Assembly (NCBI GenBank): GCA_021648585.1
Contig: JAKISM010000024.1
Span: 1 to 21,948 of the forward strand
Source of the DNA: Devosiaceae bacterium
Lineage (GTDB): Bacteria; Pseudomonadota; Alphaproteobacteria; Rhizobiales; Devosiaceae
Reading direction: 5' to 3'
Length of the DNA: 21,948 nucleotides
Shown here: positions 14,351-21,948 of the stretch, piece by piece
Layout: each line of letters begins with the position of its first letter
Position numbering within the stretch: position 1 is the first letter of the stretch
Position numbers and translations under genes: made by a program
Notes under the pieces: model-generated
Database searches by the model: none
Seen by the model: only the letters and a program-made list of their open reading frames with translations
What the model was told of the DNA's origin: nothing

Positions 14351-14359
14351 TTATCCACA
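14351..14359 (+). promoter_or_regulatory. DnaA-box-like sequence
   Basis: TTATCCACA matches the consensus DnaA box exactly. A weaker reverse match, TGTGGAAGA (14304-14312), lies 40 nt upstream within the direct repeat. A single perfect 9-mer can occur by chance in AT-rich DNA. It could mean DnaA regulation of the neighbouring gene; there is not enough here to call an origin. Confidence 0.3.
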
Positions 14360-14407
14360 AGTAGCCCTCATAATAACAGTAATATTTCAATATGAATTTT
14401 TAGTTTT

Positions 14408-14656
14408 TTAGGTTTTTTTCTTTCTCTTAAATATATCTATTTCTTTTCTTAACGCTGTAATTTCTTCATCTTGAATTAGAACCATCTCACGAAGCACATC
14501 AAAATCTTCCCGCTTTACTAGGTCTAAATCAGCAACTATCCGCTCCATTTGTGATTTAACAACGCTTTCAACTTCTTTACGCAAGCCATCAGCAACTCCT
14601 GCTGCGTCATTCATTAATTTGCCCAATTCATCAAATATCTTATTACCTTCATTCAT
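14408..14656 (-). CDS. ubiK: UbiK/BMFP accessory factor family protein
   Basis: The ATG at 14656 is preceded by AAAGGAA at a good distance and gives 82 aa; the longer frame to 14740 adds an unlikely N-terminus. The protein is amphipathic-helical. The N-terminal MNEGNKIFDELGKLMNDAAGVADGL is followed by a membrane-associating helix and a C-terminal coiled coil (about 45-77, VKREDFDVLREMVLIQDEEITALRKEI). This is the BMFP (former DUF526) pattern; E. coli UbiK promotes aerobic ubiquinone synthesis as a partner of UbiJ. Function here is by family inference. The gene is divergent from lgt. Confidence 0.82.
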   Translation of the reverse strand: MNEGNKIFDELGKLMNDAAGVADGLRKEVESVVKSQMERIVADLDLVKREDFDVLREMVLIQDEEITALRKEIDIFKRKKKT

Positions 14657-14763
14657 AATATTTCCTTTCGTGATTATGTTGCTCTCAATGTAGTGATGAT
14701 TGAAGCTCTTGACCAGAGCGCATAGAAAAAGCATGTTCATTTTATTTATAATTAGGAGTTGTT

Positions 14764-15570
14764 ATGCCTTTCCCCGACATAGACCCCATTGCCATTTCGC
14801 TTGGCCCTATAGATATTCGTTGGTATGCGCTAGCTTATTTATTCGGCATTTTTCTAGCTGGGCTTTATGGCATCACATTATTAAACAAAAAAAGCCTTTG
14901 GGTAAAAAGCACTCCTCCATTTGATAAAGATAGCTGGTGGGATTTTATTTTTTGGGCGGTGATCGGCATTATTGTTGGCGGGCGACTTGGATATGTTATT
15001 TTTTATAATCCTGCCTATTATTTTTCAAACCCAATGGAAATCTTAAAAACATGGGATGGCGGCATGTCATTTCATGGCGGCTTAATCGGGATTAGCATTG
15101 CGCTAATTTTATTTTTGAAAAAGAAAAAGGTAAATCCCTTAAGCGGGCTTGATTTGTTGGCTTGTGTTGCTCCTATTGGGATTTTTCTTGGCCGCATGTC
15201 TAACTTTATTAATGGCGAATTATTTGGACGTGAAACTAATCTTCCTTGGGGTGTTATTTTTCCACATGGTGGAGATATGCCACGCCACCCTAGCCAGCTC
15301 TATGAGGCGGCGCTTGAGGGGATTGTCCTATTTTTAGTCATTCGCTATGTTACGCACATTATTTATGGCTTGCGCAAACCCGGACTAGTTGCAGGTATTT
15401 TTGCTATTGGTTATGGCCTTTCAAGAATTTTAGTTGAAACCGTGCGCCTTCCAGATGCCGATAAGGGATATCTATTTGGTGGCTGGCTAACTTACGGCAT
15501 GGTGCTAACCCTACCAATGGTTTTTATTGGTATTGCGCTAATTATTTATGCCAATCGGAAAGCTAATTAA
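14764..15570 (+). CDS. lgt: Prolipoprotein diacylglyceryl transferase
   Basis: A 268-aa inner-membrane enzyme that transfers diacylglycerol from phosphatidylglycerol to the lipobox cysteine of prolipoproteins. Seven hydrophobic helices are apparent. Signatures: IDIRWYALAY (16-25), SFHGGLIG with H104, the Lgt signature GRMSNFINGELFGR (143-156), the RHPSQLYEA segment, and GLSRILVETVRLPD near the C-terminus. AGGAG lies 7 nt before ATG 14764. The stop overlaps the next ATG by one base (TAATG, 15568-15572), so translation is probably coupled. PgsA elsewhere in this window makes the precursor of its lipid substrate, but that is not evidence of linkage. Confidence 0.96.
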   Translation: MPFPDIDPIAISLGPIDIRWYALAYLFGIFLAGLYGITLLNKKSLWVKSTPPFDKDSWWDFIFWAVIGIIVGGRLGYVIFYNPAYYFSNPMEILKTWDGGMSFHGGLIGISIALILFLKKKKVNPLSGLDLLACVAPIGIFLGRMSNFINGELFGRETNLPWGVIFPHGGDMPRHPSQLYEAALEGIVLFLVIRYVTHIIYGLRKPGLVAGIFAIGYGLSRILVETVRLPDADKGYLFGGWLTYGMVLTLPMVFIGIALIIYANRKAN

Positions 15571-16682
15571 TGCAATTAAATCAACAAGATACAGAACTTG
15601 GTGAAATAATAAATAGGGAAATAAGACAAAGTGGTCCAATGTCGCTTTCGAGCTATATGGCGCTTTGTCTTACTCATCCAAAGTTTGGTTATTATATAAA
15701 ATCAGACCCTTTAGGGGCAAAGGGTGATTTTATTACTGCCCCTGAAATATCGCAAATGTTTGGTGAATTTATCGGGCTATTTATTGCTGGTACTTATCAA
15801 GCGCTTGGCTCGCCAAAAAAGTTTGATTTAGTTGAGCTTGGCGCAGGTCGTGGCACATTATTAAAAGATGCTATGCGGGTTCTGAAAAATATTGATGGAT
15901 TATTGCCTGCAATGAGGCTAAATTTGCTTGAAGTGAGCGAGCCATTAATCAAAGCGCAAAGTGAAAATCTTAAGGGTTTTAGACCAAATTTTATTAGTGA
16001 TATTAATCAACTTGATGATAGTGAAGCCCCGCTTATAATTATTGCCAATGAATTTTTTGATGCTTTACCTATAAAGCAATTTCAAAAGCAAAATGGCAAA
16101 TGGCATGAGAGATCGATTGGCCTAAAAAAACATGAGACTGGCGAGGAGCAAAGAGCCTTTGGACTTGCTCCTATGATTTTGCCTGATGATATTTTACCTT
16201 CTGAATTAAAACAGGCAAAAGATGGTGCTATTTGGGAAGTGAATTTTGCTTCGCTTGGCCTAATGAGTGAGATTTCAAAAAAGATAGCTAAGCGAAAAGG
16301 TGCGTTTTTGGTCATCGATTATGGATATGGCATGACGCAAGCTGGGGAAACTTTTCAGGCTGTTGAGAAGCACCAATTTACTGACCCGCTTAATAGTCCC
16401 GGAATGGCTGACCTTACTGCGCATATTAACTTTGAAAGCCTAGCAAGTGCAGCAAATAAAGCTGGCGCAAGGGTGCATAATCTTAAAACTCAGCTTAAGT
16501 TTTTATTGCAAATGGGAATAGAAGAGCGATCGATTGCCCTAATAAAGGCAAACCCAAGCCATAAGGAAGAAATAGAGAAAGCCAAAAATCGTCTTATCGG
16601 TGAAAAAGAAATGGGCAATCTTTTTAAGGTACTTTGTATTTCTTCAAAAGAGTTAGCGCCATATCCATTTATTAATCAATAG
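15570..16682 (+). CDS. Class I SAM-dependent methyltransferase, MidA/NDUFAF7 family
   Basis: A 370-aa protein of COG1565. Signature blocks are MSLSSYMALCLTHPKFGYY (24-42), KGDFITAPEISQMFGE (51-66), the SAM-binding motif I LVELGAGRGTLL (87-98), and IIANEFFDALPIKQF about 70 residues later. FLVIDYGYG and a C-terminal QLKFLLQMGIEERS block follow. The mitochondrial member NDUFAF7 methylates an arginine of a complex I subunit; bacterial members are less characterised, so the target here is inferred at most. It lies between lgt (1-base overlap) and pgeF (8-nt gap), the usual rhizobial order. Confidence 0.92.
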   Translation: MQLNQQDTELGEIINREIRQSGPMSLSSYMALCLTHPKFGYYIKSDPLGAKGDFITAPEISQMFGEFIGLFIAGTYQALGSPKKFDLVELGAGRGTLLKDAMRVLKNIDGLLPAMRLNLLEVSEPLIKAQSENLKGFRPNFISDINQLDDSEAPLIIIANEFFDALPIKQFQKQNGKWHERSIGLKKHETGEEQRAFGLAPMILPDDILPSELKQAKDGAIWEVNFASLGLMSEISKKIAKRKGAFLVIDYGYGMTQAGETFQAVEKHQFTDPLNSPGMADLTAHINFESLASAANKAGARVHNLKTQLKFLLQMGIEERSIALIKANPSHKEEIEKAKNRLIGEKEMGNLFKVLCISSKELAPYPFINQ

Positions 16683-16690
16683 GATAAGTA

Positions 16691-17473
16691 ATGATTCGAT
16701 TTGAGCAAGATAAAAATCTAATAAAGATAGAACATGTTAATCATGGGTTTTTTGGGCGGCTTGGAGAAGGAAAAAGCGAAGGTGATAGCCAAGGTGAAAG
16801 AGAAGATTTTAACTGCTCTTATGTAATTTCTAAAGACCCAATCCAAGTGAAATCAAATCGCTCACTTGCCGCAAATATGATTGGCGGAGATAATATTAAG
16901 ATAGCTGCTCTTTCCCAAATTCATTCAAATAAAACTATTATAATAGATGAATTATCTGATTTAGATATTTTGCCAAAAGTCGATGGCATGGTTAGCGCTA
17001 CAAAGGATATTGCGCTTGCAATTTTAACTGCTGATTGCGCACCAGTTCTTTTTGCTGACAAGATAAAACCTATCATTGGGGCAGCTCATGCTGGGTGGGA
17101 GGGCGCTTTAGGCGGTATTATCGAAAATACAATTTTGGCAATGGAGAAACTTGGTGCAAATCGAGGAAATATAATAGCCTCTATTGGCCCAACAATATCT
17201 GGCGATGCTTACGAGATAGGTTCAAGCCAAGCCAAAAAGCTAATTTTGATAAACCCAAACGCTAAGGATTTTATTTTTGCGCCAAAGGGAAAAGAGCGGG
17301 AGCATTTTAACTTGCCTGCCTTTGTTCAAAATGAATTAAAAAACAGTGCCATAACAGATATTAACAATCTAAATATTTGTACTTACTCAAGGCCAGAGGA
17401 ATATTTTTCGCACCGCTATTTTACGCACCATAAAGGAAATCAGGGGCGACAAATATCAATTATTTCTCTTTGA
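16691..17473 (+). CDS. pgeF: Peptidoglycan editing factor PgeF (laccase-domain / YfiH family)
   Basis: A 260-aa protein of the multicopper-polyphenol-oxidase-like (DUF152/YfiH) family. Zinc-site residues are present: H78 (ALSQIHSN), C116 (LTADCAPVLFAD) and H133 (GAAHAGWEGALGG), with the C-terminal CTYSRPEEYFSHRY block. E. coli YfiH/PgeF removes serine-containing precursor errors from peptidoglycan; related proteins were reported as purine nucleosidases or phosphorylases, so the old laccase label is doubtful. A ribosome site (AGGATAAG) precedes ATG 16691. The region around 26-42 is charged and probably a disordered loop. Third gene of the lgt operon; a 142-nt gap then separates it from prs. 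Confidence 0.9.
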   Translation: MIRFEQDKNLIKIEHVNHGFFGRLGEGKSEGDSQGEREDFNCSYVISKDPIQVKSNRSLAANMIGGDNIKIAALSQIHSNKTIIIDELSDLDILPKVDGMVSATKDIALAILTADCAPVLFADKIKPIIGAAHAGWEGALGGIIENTILAMEKLGANRGNIIASIGPTISGDAYEIGSSQAKKLILINPNAKDFIFAPKGKEREHFNLPAFVQNELKNSAITDINNLNICTYSRPEEYFSHRYFTHHKGNQGRQISIISL

Positions 17474-17615
17474 TAATTCAAAACATAGCCTAAAATTATT
17501 ATTCAAAGCACCATCATTAACACAAATTTCATTTCCCCTGTTGCGCATAGATTAAACAAGCGCTAACAAGTGCAAATAGACAACTTAATATTCAATTATC
17601 AAATAGGATAGCAAC

Positions 17616-18548
17616 ATGAAATTGGTTGCAGGCAATGCCAACAAAGCCTTAAATAAAAGTATTTCTGAGTATCTAAAATTACCCCTCACAGATTGTGTTA
17701 TTAAACGTTTTTCTGACGATGAAATTTACGTTGAAATTCACGAAAATGTGCGTGGTGAAGATGTTTTTGTACTTCAACCAACCTCTTATCCTGTTAATGA
17801 TAATTTGATGGAGCTTTTAATAATTATTGATGCGTTAAAGCGATCTTCTGCTAGGCGAATTACTGCGGTTATTCCTTATTTTGGATATGCAAGGCAAGAT
17901 AGAAAATCTGCCCCTCGCTCACCAATTTCTGCCAAACTAGTTGCAAATTTAATCACTATTTCTGGTGCAAACCGTGTGCTTACGCTTGATCTTCACGCTG
18001 GGCAAATTCAAGGTTTTTTTGATATTCCAACCGATAATCTAACCGCAGCACCCGTTATAGTGCAGGATATTAAAAATCATTATGATGTTGAAAATGTCAC
18101 CATTGTTTCGCCCGATGCTGGCGGTGTTGTGCGTGCGCGCAATGTTGCAGGGCGCATTGGTGCGCCTTTGGCGATTGTTGATAAACGCCGCCCCAGAGCT
18201 GGGGTTTCTGAAGTTATGAATATTATTGGTGACGTAAAAGGGCAGAGCTGTATTTTAATTGATGATATGGTAGATAGCGGCGGCACTTTGGTTAATGCTG
18301 CTGAAGCAATTTTAAGAGCAGGCGCAAAAGAGGTTTCTGCTTATATCACTCATGGTGTTTTATCTAAAGGGGCAGCAGAGCGCATTGAAGCCTCTAAACT
18401 TAAAGAATTGGTTGTGACCGATTCTATTGAAGAAACAAGCGCCGTAAAAAAAGCAAAAAATATTCGTATTATGTCTATTGCCAATTTAATTGGCGAGGCC
18501 ATTGGGCGCACATCTACTGAACAGTCAGTTTCTAGCCTATTTGATTGA
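17616..18548 (+). CDS. prs: Ribose-phosphate pyrophosphokinase
   Basis: A 310-aa enzyme that makes PRPP from ribose-5-phosphate and ATP for nucleotides, histidine and tryptophan. Landmarks: FSDDEIYVEI (32-41), YARQDRKSAPRSPISAKLVA (91-110), catalytic-loop H127 in TLDLHAGQIQGFFD, the flexible loop DKRRPRAG (189-196), and the PRPP-binding loop LIDDMVDSGGTL (214-225). Length and motifs match class I PRPP synthetases. AGGAT precedes ATG 17616. A possible promoter in the 142-nt upstream gap is TTGCGC (17541-17546) with TAACAA (17564-17569) at 17-nt spacing; this is a weak match. Confidence 0.96.
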   Translation: MKLVAGNANKALNKSISEYLKLPLTDCVIKRFSDDEIYVEIHENVRGEDVFVLQPTSYPVNDNLMELLIIIDALKRSSARRITAVIPYFGYARQDRKSAPRSPISAKLVANLITISGANRVLTLDLHAGQIQGFFDIPTDNLTAAPVIVQDIKNHYDVENVTIVSPDAGGVVRARNVAGRIGAPLAIVDKRRPRAGVSEVMNIIGDVKGQSCILIDDMVDSGGTLVNAAEAILRAGAKEVSAYITHGVLSKGAAERIEASKLKELVVTDSIEETSAVKKAKNIRIMSIANLIGEAIGRTSTEQSVSSLFD

Positions 18549-18557
18549 TATTATTTC

Positions 18558-18642
18558 TTGCCATAGTGCCATGTTTGCACTAAGACGCACTCCATGAAGC
18601 CTTGTCACCCCTGGAGGACAAGTGCGTAGCCTAATATTTAGG
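18558..18642 (+). promoter_or_regulatory. Promoter and structured leader of rplY
   Basis: TTGCCA (18558-18563) and TAAGAC (18581-18586), spaced 17 nt, form a plausible sigma-70 promoter. The following leader can form CTTGTC/GACAAG (18601-18606 with 18617-18622), with CCCCTGGAG in the loop, then CCTAA/TTAGG (18630-18634 with 18638-18642). A competing pairing is ACGCACT (18585-18591) with AGTGCGT (18621-18627). Ribosomal-protein leaders often control their own gene, so an autogenous L25 site is possible. This is inference from structure and position. Confidence 0.4.
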
Positions 18643-18668
18643 TTACAACAGCCAATTTGGAGAGTAAA

Positions 18669-19340
18669 ATGGCACAAGCTGAGCTTAACGCTATAGCGCG
18701 TGATCGTGTGGGCAAGGGGGCCGCACGTGAATTGCGTCGAAATAATCAAATACCAGCCGTAATTTATGGCGACAAACAACCCCCACTATCAATCGCAATC
18801 GCCTATAAAGACGCAATGAAAAATATTCATGCTGGTGGTTTTCTTTCAAGCCTTCTTACCATTGATGTGAATGGCGAAAAGCACAAGGTAATTCCTCGTG
18901 ATTACCAGCTTGACCCTGTGAAAGATAAAGCCTTGCATATAGATTTTTTGCGTATTGGTAAAAATACAATTCTTACGCTTGAAATTCCAGTTCACTTCTT
19001 AAATGAAGAAGAAAGCCCCGGACTTAAGCGTGGTGCGGTTCTTAATATTGTTCGTCACACAGTTGAGATTAATTGTCCTGCAACAGCAATTCCTGATGCA
19101 TTTGAAATTGATCTAACTGGAACTGATGTTGGTGATTCACTAAATATCTCAATGATCAAACTGCCAGAGGGTGCAAGCCCTACAATTACCGATCGTGATT
19201 TCACAATCGCAACCATTGCAGCTCCATCTGCTCTACGTTCTGAAGGATCAGACGATGATGAAGATGAAGTAGTAGAAGGTGAAGAGGGCGAAGAAGGCGA
19301 AACAGCTGAAGGTGAAGAAGGCGAAGAAAGCAAAGACTAG
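18669..19340 (+). CDS. rplY: 50S ribosomal protein L25 (CTC form)
   Basis: A 223-aa long form of bL25 (general stress protein Ctc type), which binds 5S rRNA in the large subunit. The N-terminal L25 domain (about 3-95) contains AIARDRVGKGAARELRRN and VIYGDKQPP. The C-terminal beta domain (about 100-185) contains LEIPVHFLNEEESPGLKRGAVLN. The tail (about 194-223) is almost wholly Asp/Glu/Gly, a normal feature of alphaproteobacterial L25. The ATG at 18669 is chosen over an upstream TTG (18657) because GGAG lies 7 nt before it. The order prs-rplY-pth-ychF is typical of Rhizobiales. A strong terminator follows. Confidence 0.95.
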   Translation: MAQAELNAIARDRVGKGAARELRRNNQIPAVIYGDKQPPLSIAIAYKDAMKNIHAGGFLSSLLTIDVNGEKHKVIPRDYQLDPVKDKALHIDFLRIGKNTILTLEIPVHFLNEEESPGLKRGAVLNIVRHTVEINCPATAIPDAFEIDLTGTDVGDSLNISMIKLPEGASPTITDRDFTIATIAAPSALRSEGSDDDEDEVVEGEEGEEGETAEGEEGEESKD

Positions 19341-19364
19341 CTTTTGTTATTTTTCAAAGTTTTT

Positions 19365-19393
19365 AGGGGTGGCAATAATATTGCTACCCCTTT
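19365..19393 (+). terminator. Rho-independent terminator after rplY
   Basis: A 12-bp stem, AGGGGTGGCAAT (19365-19376) with ATTGCTACCCCT (19380-19391), contains one G-U pair and a 3-nt loop, and is followed by TTTATTG. It is the best terminator in the window and separates rplY from pth, which must then have its own promoter or depend on read-through. Confidence 0.8.
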
Positions 19394-19432
19394 ATTGTAT
19401 CTGCAATAACTATTTCAATTAGAGGCAAATAA

Positions 19433-20119
19433 ATGTTCTTGCTTGTAGGTCTTGGCAATAAGGGTGATGAATATAAATACAACCGCCATAATATTGGTTT
19501 TATGGTGGTTGATGATATTGCTAAGCAATATTCTTTTTCTCCATTTAAGAAAAAATATAAAGGCCTGTTTGCTGATGGCAAAATTGATGGGATACGAGTT
19601 TTATTATTAAAACCACAAACTTTTATGAATAAATCTGGTAGTTCTGTTGCAGAGATTGCAAAGTTTTTCAAAATCCCTGCAAGCAATATCATCGTCTTTT
19701 ACGATGAGTTAGACCTTTTACCCGGTAAGGTTCGAGTGAAAATTGGTGGCGGTAATGGCGGGCATAATGGTTTGCGATCGATTGATCCGATAATTGGCAA
19801 AGACTATAAGCGAGTAAGAATTGGCATAGGCCACCCCGGCCATAAAGATAGAGTAACCTCGCATGTGTTGAGCAATTTTGCTAAAAGCGATGCTCAATGG
19901 CTAGGTGATTTACTTAATGCAATGAGCAAAAATGTTGCGCTATTATTAAAAGATAATGATGCGCAATTTATGAATAAAATTGCTTTGGCGGTTTTTGGGG
20001 AAACACTAGAAAAGCTAAAAACAAAATCTAAACAAAACCCCTCAAAAGTGAAAATTGACAAGACAGAATCACTAAACAAAATGGCTGAAAAATTAAAAAA
20101 TTTTCTAAAGCGAGATTAA
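19433..20119 (+). CDS. pth: Peptidyl-tRNA hydrolase
   Basis: A 228-aa enzyme that frees tRNA from prematurely released peptidyl-tRNA. Active-site residues in family positions: N9 and H19 (GLGNKGDEYKYNRHNIGF), N66 (PQTFMNKSG) and D91 (FYDELDLLPGKVRVK), followed by GGGNGGHNGLRSI and RIGIGHPG. The C-terminal 35 or so residues are a Lys-rich extension beyond the usual 190-aa bacterial length. Such tails are seen in alphaproteobacterial Pth and are probably disordered. AGAGG lies 10 nt before ATG 19433. A weak AT-rich hairpin (20118-20134) with seven T follows the stop. Confidence 0.95.
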   Translation: MFLLVGLGNKGDEYKYNRHNIGFMVVDDIAKQYSFSPFKKKYKGLFADGKIDGIRVLLLKPQTFMNKSGSSVAEIAKFFKIPASNIIVFYDELDLLPGKVRVKIGGGNGGHNGLRSIDPIIGKDYKRVRIGIGHPGHKDRVTSHVLSNFAKSDAQWLGDLLNAMSKNVALLLKDNDAQFMNKIALAVFGETLEKLKTKSKQNPSKVKIDKTESLNKMAEKLKNFLKRD

Positions 20120-20313
20120 AACTTACATAGTTTTTTTAGAAAAAACGCTTTGTTCTTATTTGCAATATTTCCTCATACAAAACCCAAACATTCTTTGATT
20201 TTGCTTATGACTTTATATCTTCAATCATATGTATAATTATGAGAGTAGCTTTACTTACTCACTTTTTTTTAGTAATATTTCTCGTTCTAACCTTTATTAT
20301 TTGGGGGGGGATA

Positions 20314-20772
20314 ATGTTTAACGAAGATAACAATGCGCAAGAAGTGATCAAACAACTGGAACTTGAAAAATTTCCTGGTGGTGCTGGGTGGTACAAAATA
20401 ATTTTGCACGATAGTCGAGAAGAATGTAGCGATTGTAAAAAACCATGCGAGATGGCTTATTCAACTACAATGTTGCGCTTGGTCGAAAAGAATACAATCA
20501 GTAGATGGGCTCGTATTAACTCTACCCTGATCCGGAGTTTTATTGCAGGTGATCCTTTAGAAGTTTCAATTTATCGTGGTAATGGGCTTGTAAAGACAAA
20601 GACTTTAGGGAATGACTTTTCTGCAAATCAGCATCCTATTCTTGTGCTTCCAAAGAATTGTTGGTCAAAAATATCTTCGATGGGAGAATGGTCACTTGCT
20701 AGTTTTCTTTGCACACCTGGCTTTGAATTTGAGCAGCTTGAAATTGCACAAGAAGGCTGGTCGCCAAGTTAA
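20314..20772 (+). CDS. DUF985 cupin-like protein, apparently without metal ligands
   Basis: The start at ATG 20314 gives 152 aa beginning MFNEDNNAQEVIKQLELEKFPGGAGWYK, like the usual (E)IIxxLxLxxHPEGGxY opening of DUF985 cupins. Further matches are AGDPLEVSIY (78-87), the LGNDF...HPILVLPKNCW segment and FLCTPGFEFEQLEIA (131-145). The second cupin strand, normally close to WHRVxSDEIWHxY, reads WARINSTLIRSF (65-76), so the metal-binding His and Glu positions appear lost. An insertion C38-x2-C41-x3-C45 replaces the usual loop. An in-frame extension to 20239 would add a hydrophobic helix, but a tract of eight G (20303-20310) lies directly before ATG 20314 and can act as a ribosome site. Function unknown; family assignment fairly good. 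Confidence 0.7.
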   Translation: MFNEDNNAQEVIKQLELEKFPGGAGWYKIILHDSREECSDCKKPCEMAYSTTMLRLVEKNTISRWARINSTLIRSFIAGDPLEVSIYRGNGLVKTKTLGNDFSANQHPILVLPKNCWSKISSMGEWSLASFLCTPGFEFEQLEIAQEGWSPS

Positions 20773-20966
20773 TTATTCTTACGTAAAAGCTATTATATTT
20801 AAATCATAGCTATGCCCCACACTACTATATTGATATTTAGTAGGCTATTAAAAAATCCACATATAATTTATATGAGGTTAAAACACTTGACCTAACCAAT
20901 TTTCAAATCTATCCAATCAATAATTATTTTTATCCCATTTTGGGCAAAAAATTTTGGAGTTCTCTA

Positions 20967-21948
20967 ATGGGTTTTAAGTGTGCAATCGTTGGTCTGCCTA
21001 ATGTTGGTAAATCTACTCTTTTTAATGCGTTAACTCGTACTGCGGCGGCGCAGGCTGCTAATTTTCCTTTTTGTACTATTGAGCCAAATGTTGGTGAGGT
21101 TTTAGTGCCTGATGAGCGGCTTGAGAAAATTGCTGCTATTGCGCAATCAAAAGAGGTTATAGCAACTCGACTTAATTTTGTTGATATTGCTGGTTTAGTT
21201 AAAGGTGCATCAAAGGGTGAAGGTTTGGGCAATCAGTTTTTGGCCAATATTCGTGAAACCGATGCGATTGCTTATGTGCTTCGTTGTTTTGAAAATGATG
21301 ATATTGTGCATGTTAGCGGTGAGATTGATCCGATAATTGATGCGCAAATTGTTGAAACTGAACTTATAATTGCTGACCTTGAGAGCCTTAAGAAGCGCAT
21401 TACTGGCTTAGAGAAAAAACTACGGGGCCAAGATAAAGAAGCGCAACTAACGCTTGATCTGGTCAATCGCTCAATTAAAGTGCTTGAAGATGATAGACCA
21501 GCTCGTTTTGTTGAACGAACTGAAGACGAAGAAAAAGCCTTCAAAGAGTTACAATTATTAACTTCAAAACCAGTGCTATATGTTTGTAATGTTGATGAAG
21601 ACAGTGCAGTATCTGGCAATGAAATGACAAAGCAAGTTGCTGATTATGCTAAAGAACAAGATGCCTTATCGGTTATTATTTCTGCTGAAATTGAAAGCCA
21701 ATTAGCGCAACTTGAAGATGACGAACAAAAAGAATACCTAGCCGAACTTGGATTAAAAGAACCCGGACTTAACCGACTTATTGAGCAGGGTTATGAATTA
21801 TTAGATTTACAGACCTATTTCACCGCTGGCCCACAAGAAACTCGTGCTTGGACAATTTATAAGGGCACAAAAGCTCCACAAGCGGCAGGGGTAATCCACA
21901 CCGATTTTGAAAAAGGCTTCATACGTGCGCAAACTATTGCCTATGATG
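20967..21948 (+). CDS. ychF: Redox-regulated ATPase YchF (OLA1 family), partial at window edge
   Basis: The frame is open from ATG 20967 through the last base, giving 327 residues of about 365. It is an Obg-type P-loop NTPase that binds ribosomes and prefers ATP. Motifs are the G1 loop GLPNVGKST (9-17), then NFPFCTIEPNVG, the G3-like DIAGLVKGASKGEGLGNQFL (about 73-92), and the altered G4 segment CNVDED near 210, where normal GTPases have NKxD. A coiled-coil segment (about 130-160) follows the G3 region, as in the family. The C-terminal TGS domain has begun (LQTYFTAGPQETRAWTIYKG) and continues past the edge. GGAG lies 8 nt before the start. Confidence 0.96.
   Translation, partial: MGFKCAIVGLPNVGKSTLFNALTRTAAAQAANFPFCTIEPNVGEVLVPDERLEKIAAIAQSKEVIATRLNFVDIAGLVKGASKGEGLGNQFLANIRETDAIAYVLRCFENDDIVHVSGEIDPIIDAQIVETELIIADLESLKKRITGLEKKLRGQDKEAQLTLDLVNRSIKVLEDDRPARFVERTEDEEKAFKELQLLTSKPVLYVCNVDEDSAVSGNEMTKQVADYAKEQDALSVIISAEIESQLAQLEDDEQKEYLAELGLKEPGLNRLIEQGYELLDLQTYFTAGPQETRAWTIYKGTKAPQAAGVIHTDFEKGFIRAQTIAYD

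Noticed and set aside
14259..14359. Replication origin
   Set aside because: Only one perfect DnaA box and one weak match are present, and the flanking genes are not those usually beside alphaproteobacterial origins.
19055..19333. Minus-strand serine-rich ORF of 92 aa
   Set aside because: An artefact of the acidic GAA/GAG/GAT tail of L25 read backwards as Ser/Thr codons.
20930..21619. Minus-strand ORFs within the right-hand end
   Set aside because: They are antisense to ychF, which has complete P-loop motifs on the plus strand.

Overview
The window is AT-rich bacterial chromosome. Its gene order points to an alphaproteobacterium of the Rhizobiales/Hyphomicrobiales type: uvrC-pgsA-moaD-moaE, csaA-proC-ybjN-ubiK, lgt-midA-pgeF, prs-rplY-pth-ychF, and ilvE divergent from a MarR regulator. 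The long CTC-type L25 and the DUF1176 protein fit the same placement. This rests on remembered synteny and family membership, because no database search was possible. Nearly all coding sequence is conserved housekeeping; accessory content sits at the left edge and at about 11.4-12.5 kb.

Layout. Positions 1-620 (minus) hold the N-terminal part of an open-ended GHKL ATPase with a STAS-like front domain. Next come about 470 non-coding bases with a CGTCATTGCGAG-type palindromic element. From 1092 to 3328 there is a plus-strand run of small genes: a secreted or membrane-anchored lipase-like hydrolase, an LprI/DUF1311 protein, a four-helix membrane protein, dodecin and a 69-aa membrane protein. A minus-strand block (3330-7533) carries moaE, moaD, pgsA, uvrC and a Na+/Ca2+ exchanger-type antiporter. 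Between 7692 and 11397 lie a polytopic membrane protein, a DUF1176 secreted protein, a glycine-rich membrane protein, ilvE and its divergent marR.

Positions 11450-12447 look like a decaying accessory islet. It holds an ADP-ribosyltransferase-like ORF broken by one frameshift, a parD antitoxin remnant, and a parE toxin gene whose start and end are separated by a 169-bp nested palindrome (MITE-like). The ends of that palindrome resemble those of the element at 798-925.

From 12488 to 14656 the minus-strand block is csaA-proC, a YbjN-domain gene and ubiK. The plus strand then carries lgt, a MidA/NDUFAF7-like methyltransferase, pgeF, prs, rplY, pth, a cupin-like gene that appears to lack the metal ligands of its family, and ychF, which is cut by the right edge.

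Several genes form functional sets. moaD and moaE make both molybdopterin synthase subunits. lgt and pgeF act on the cell envelope. prs makes PRPP, while rplY, pth and ychF serve translation. Several starts were moved downstream of the longest ORF to match a Shine-Dalgarno sequence, a signal peptide or the family N-terminus.
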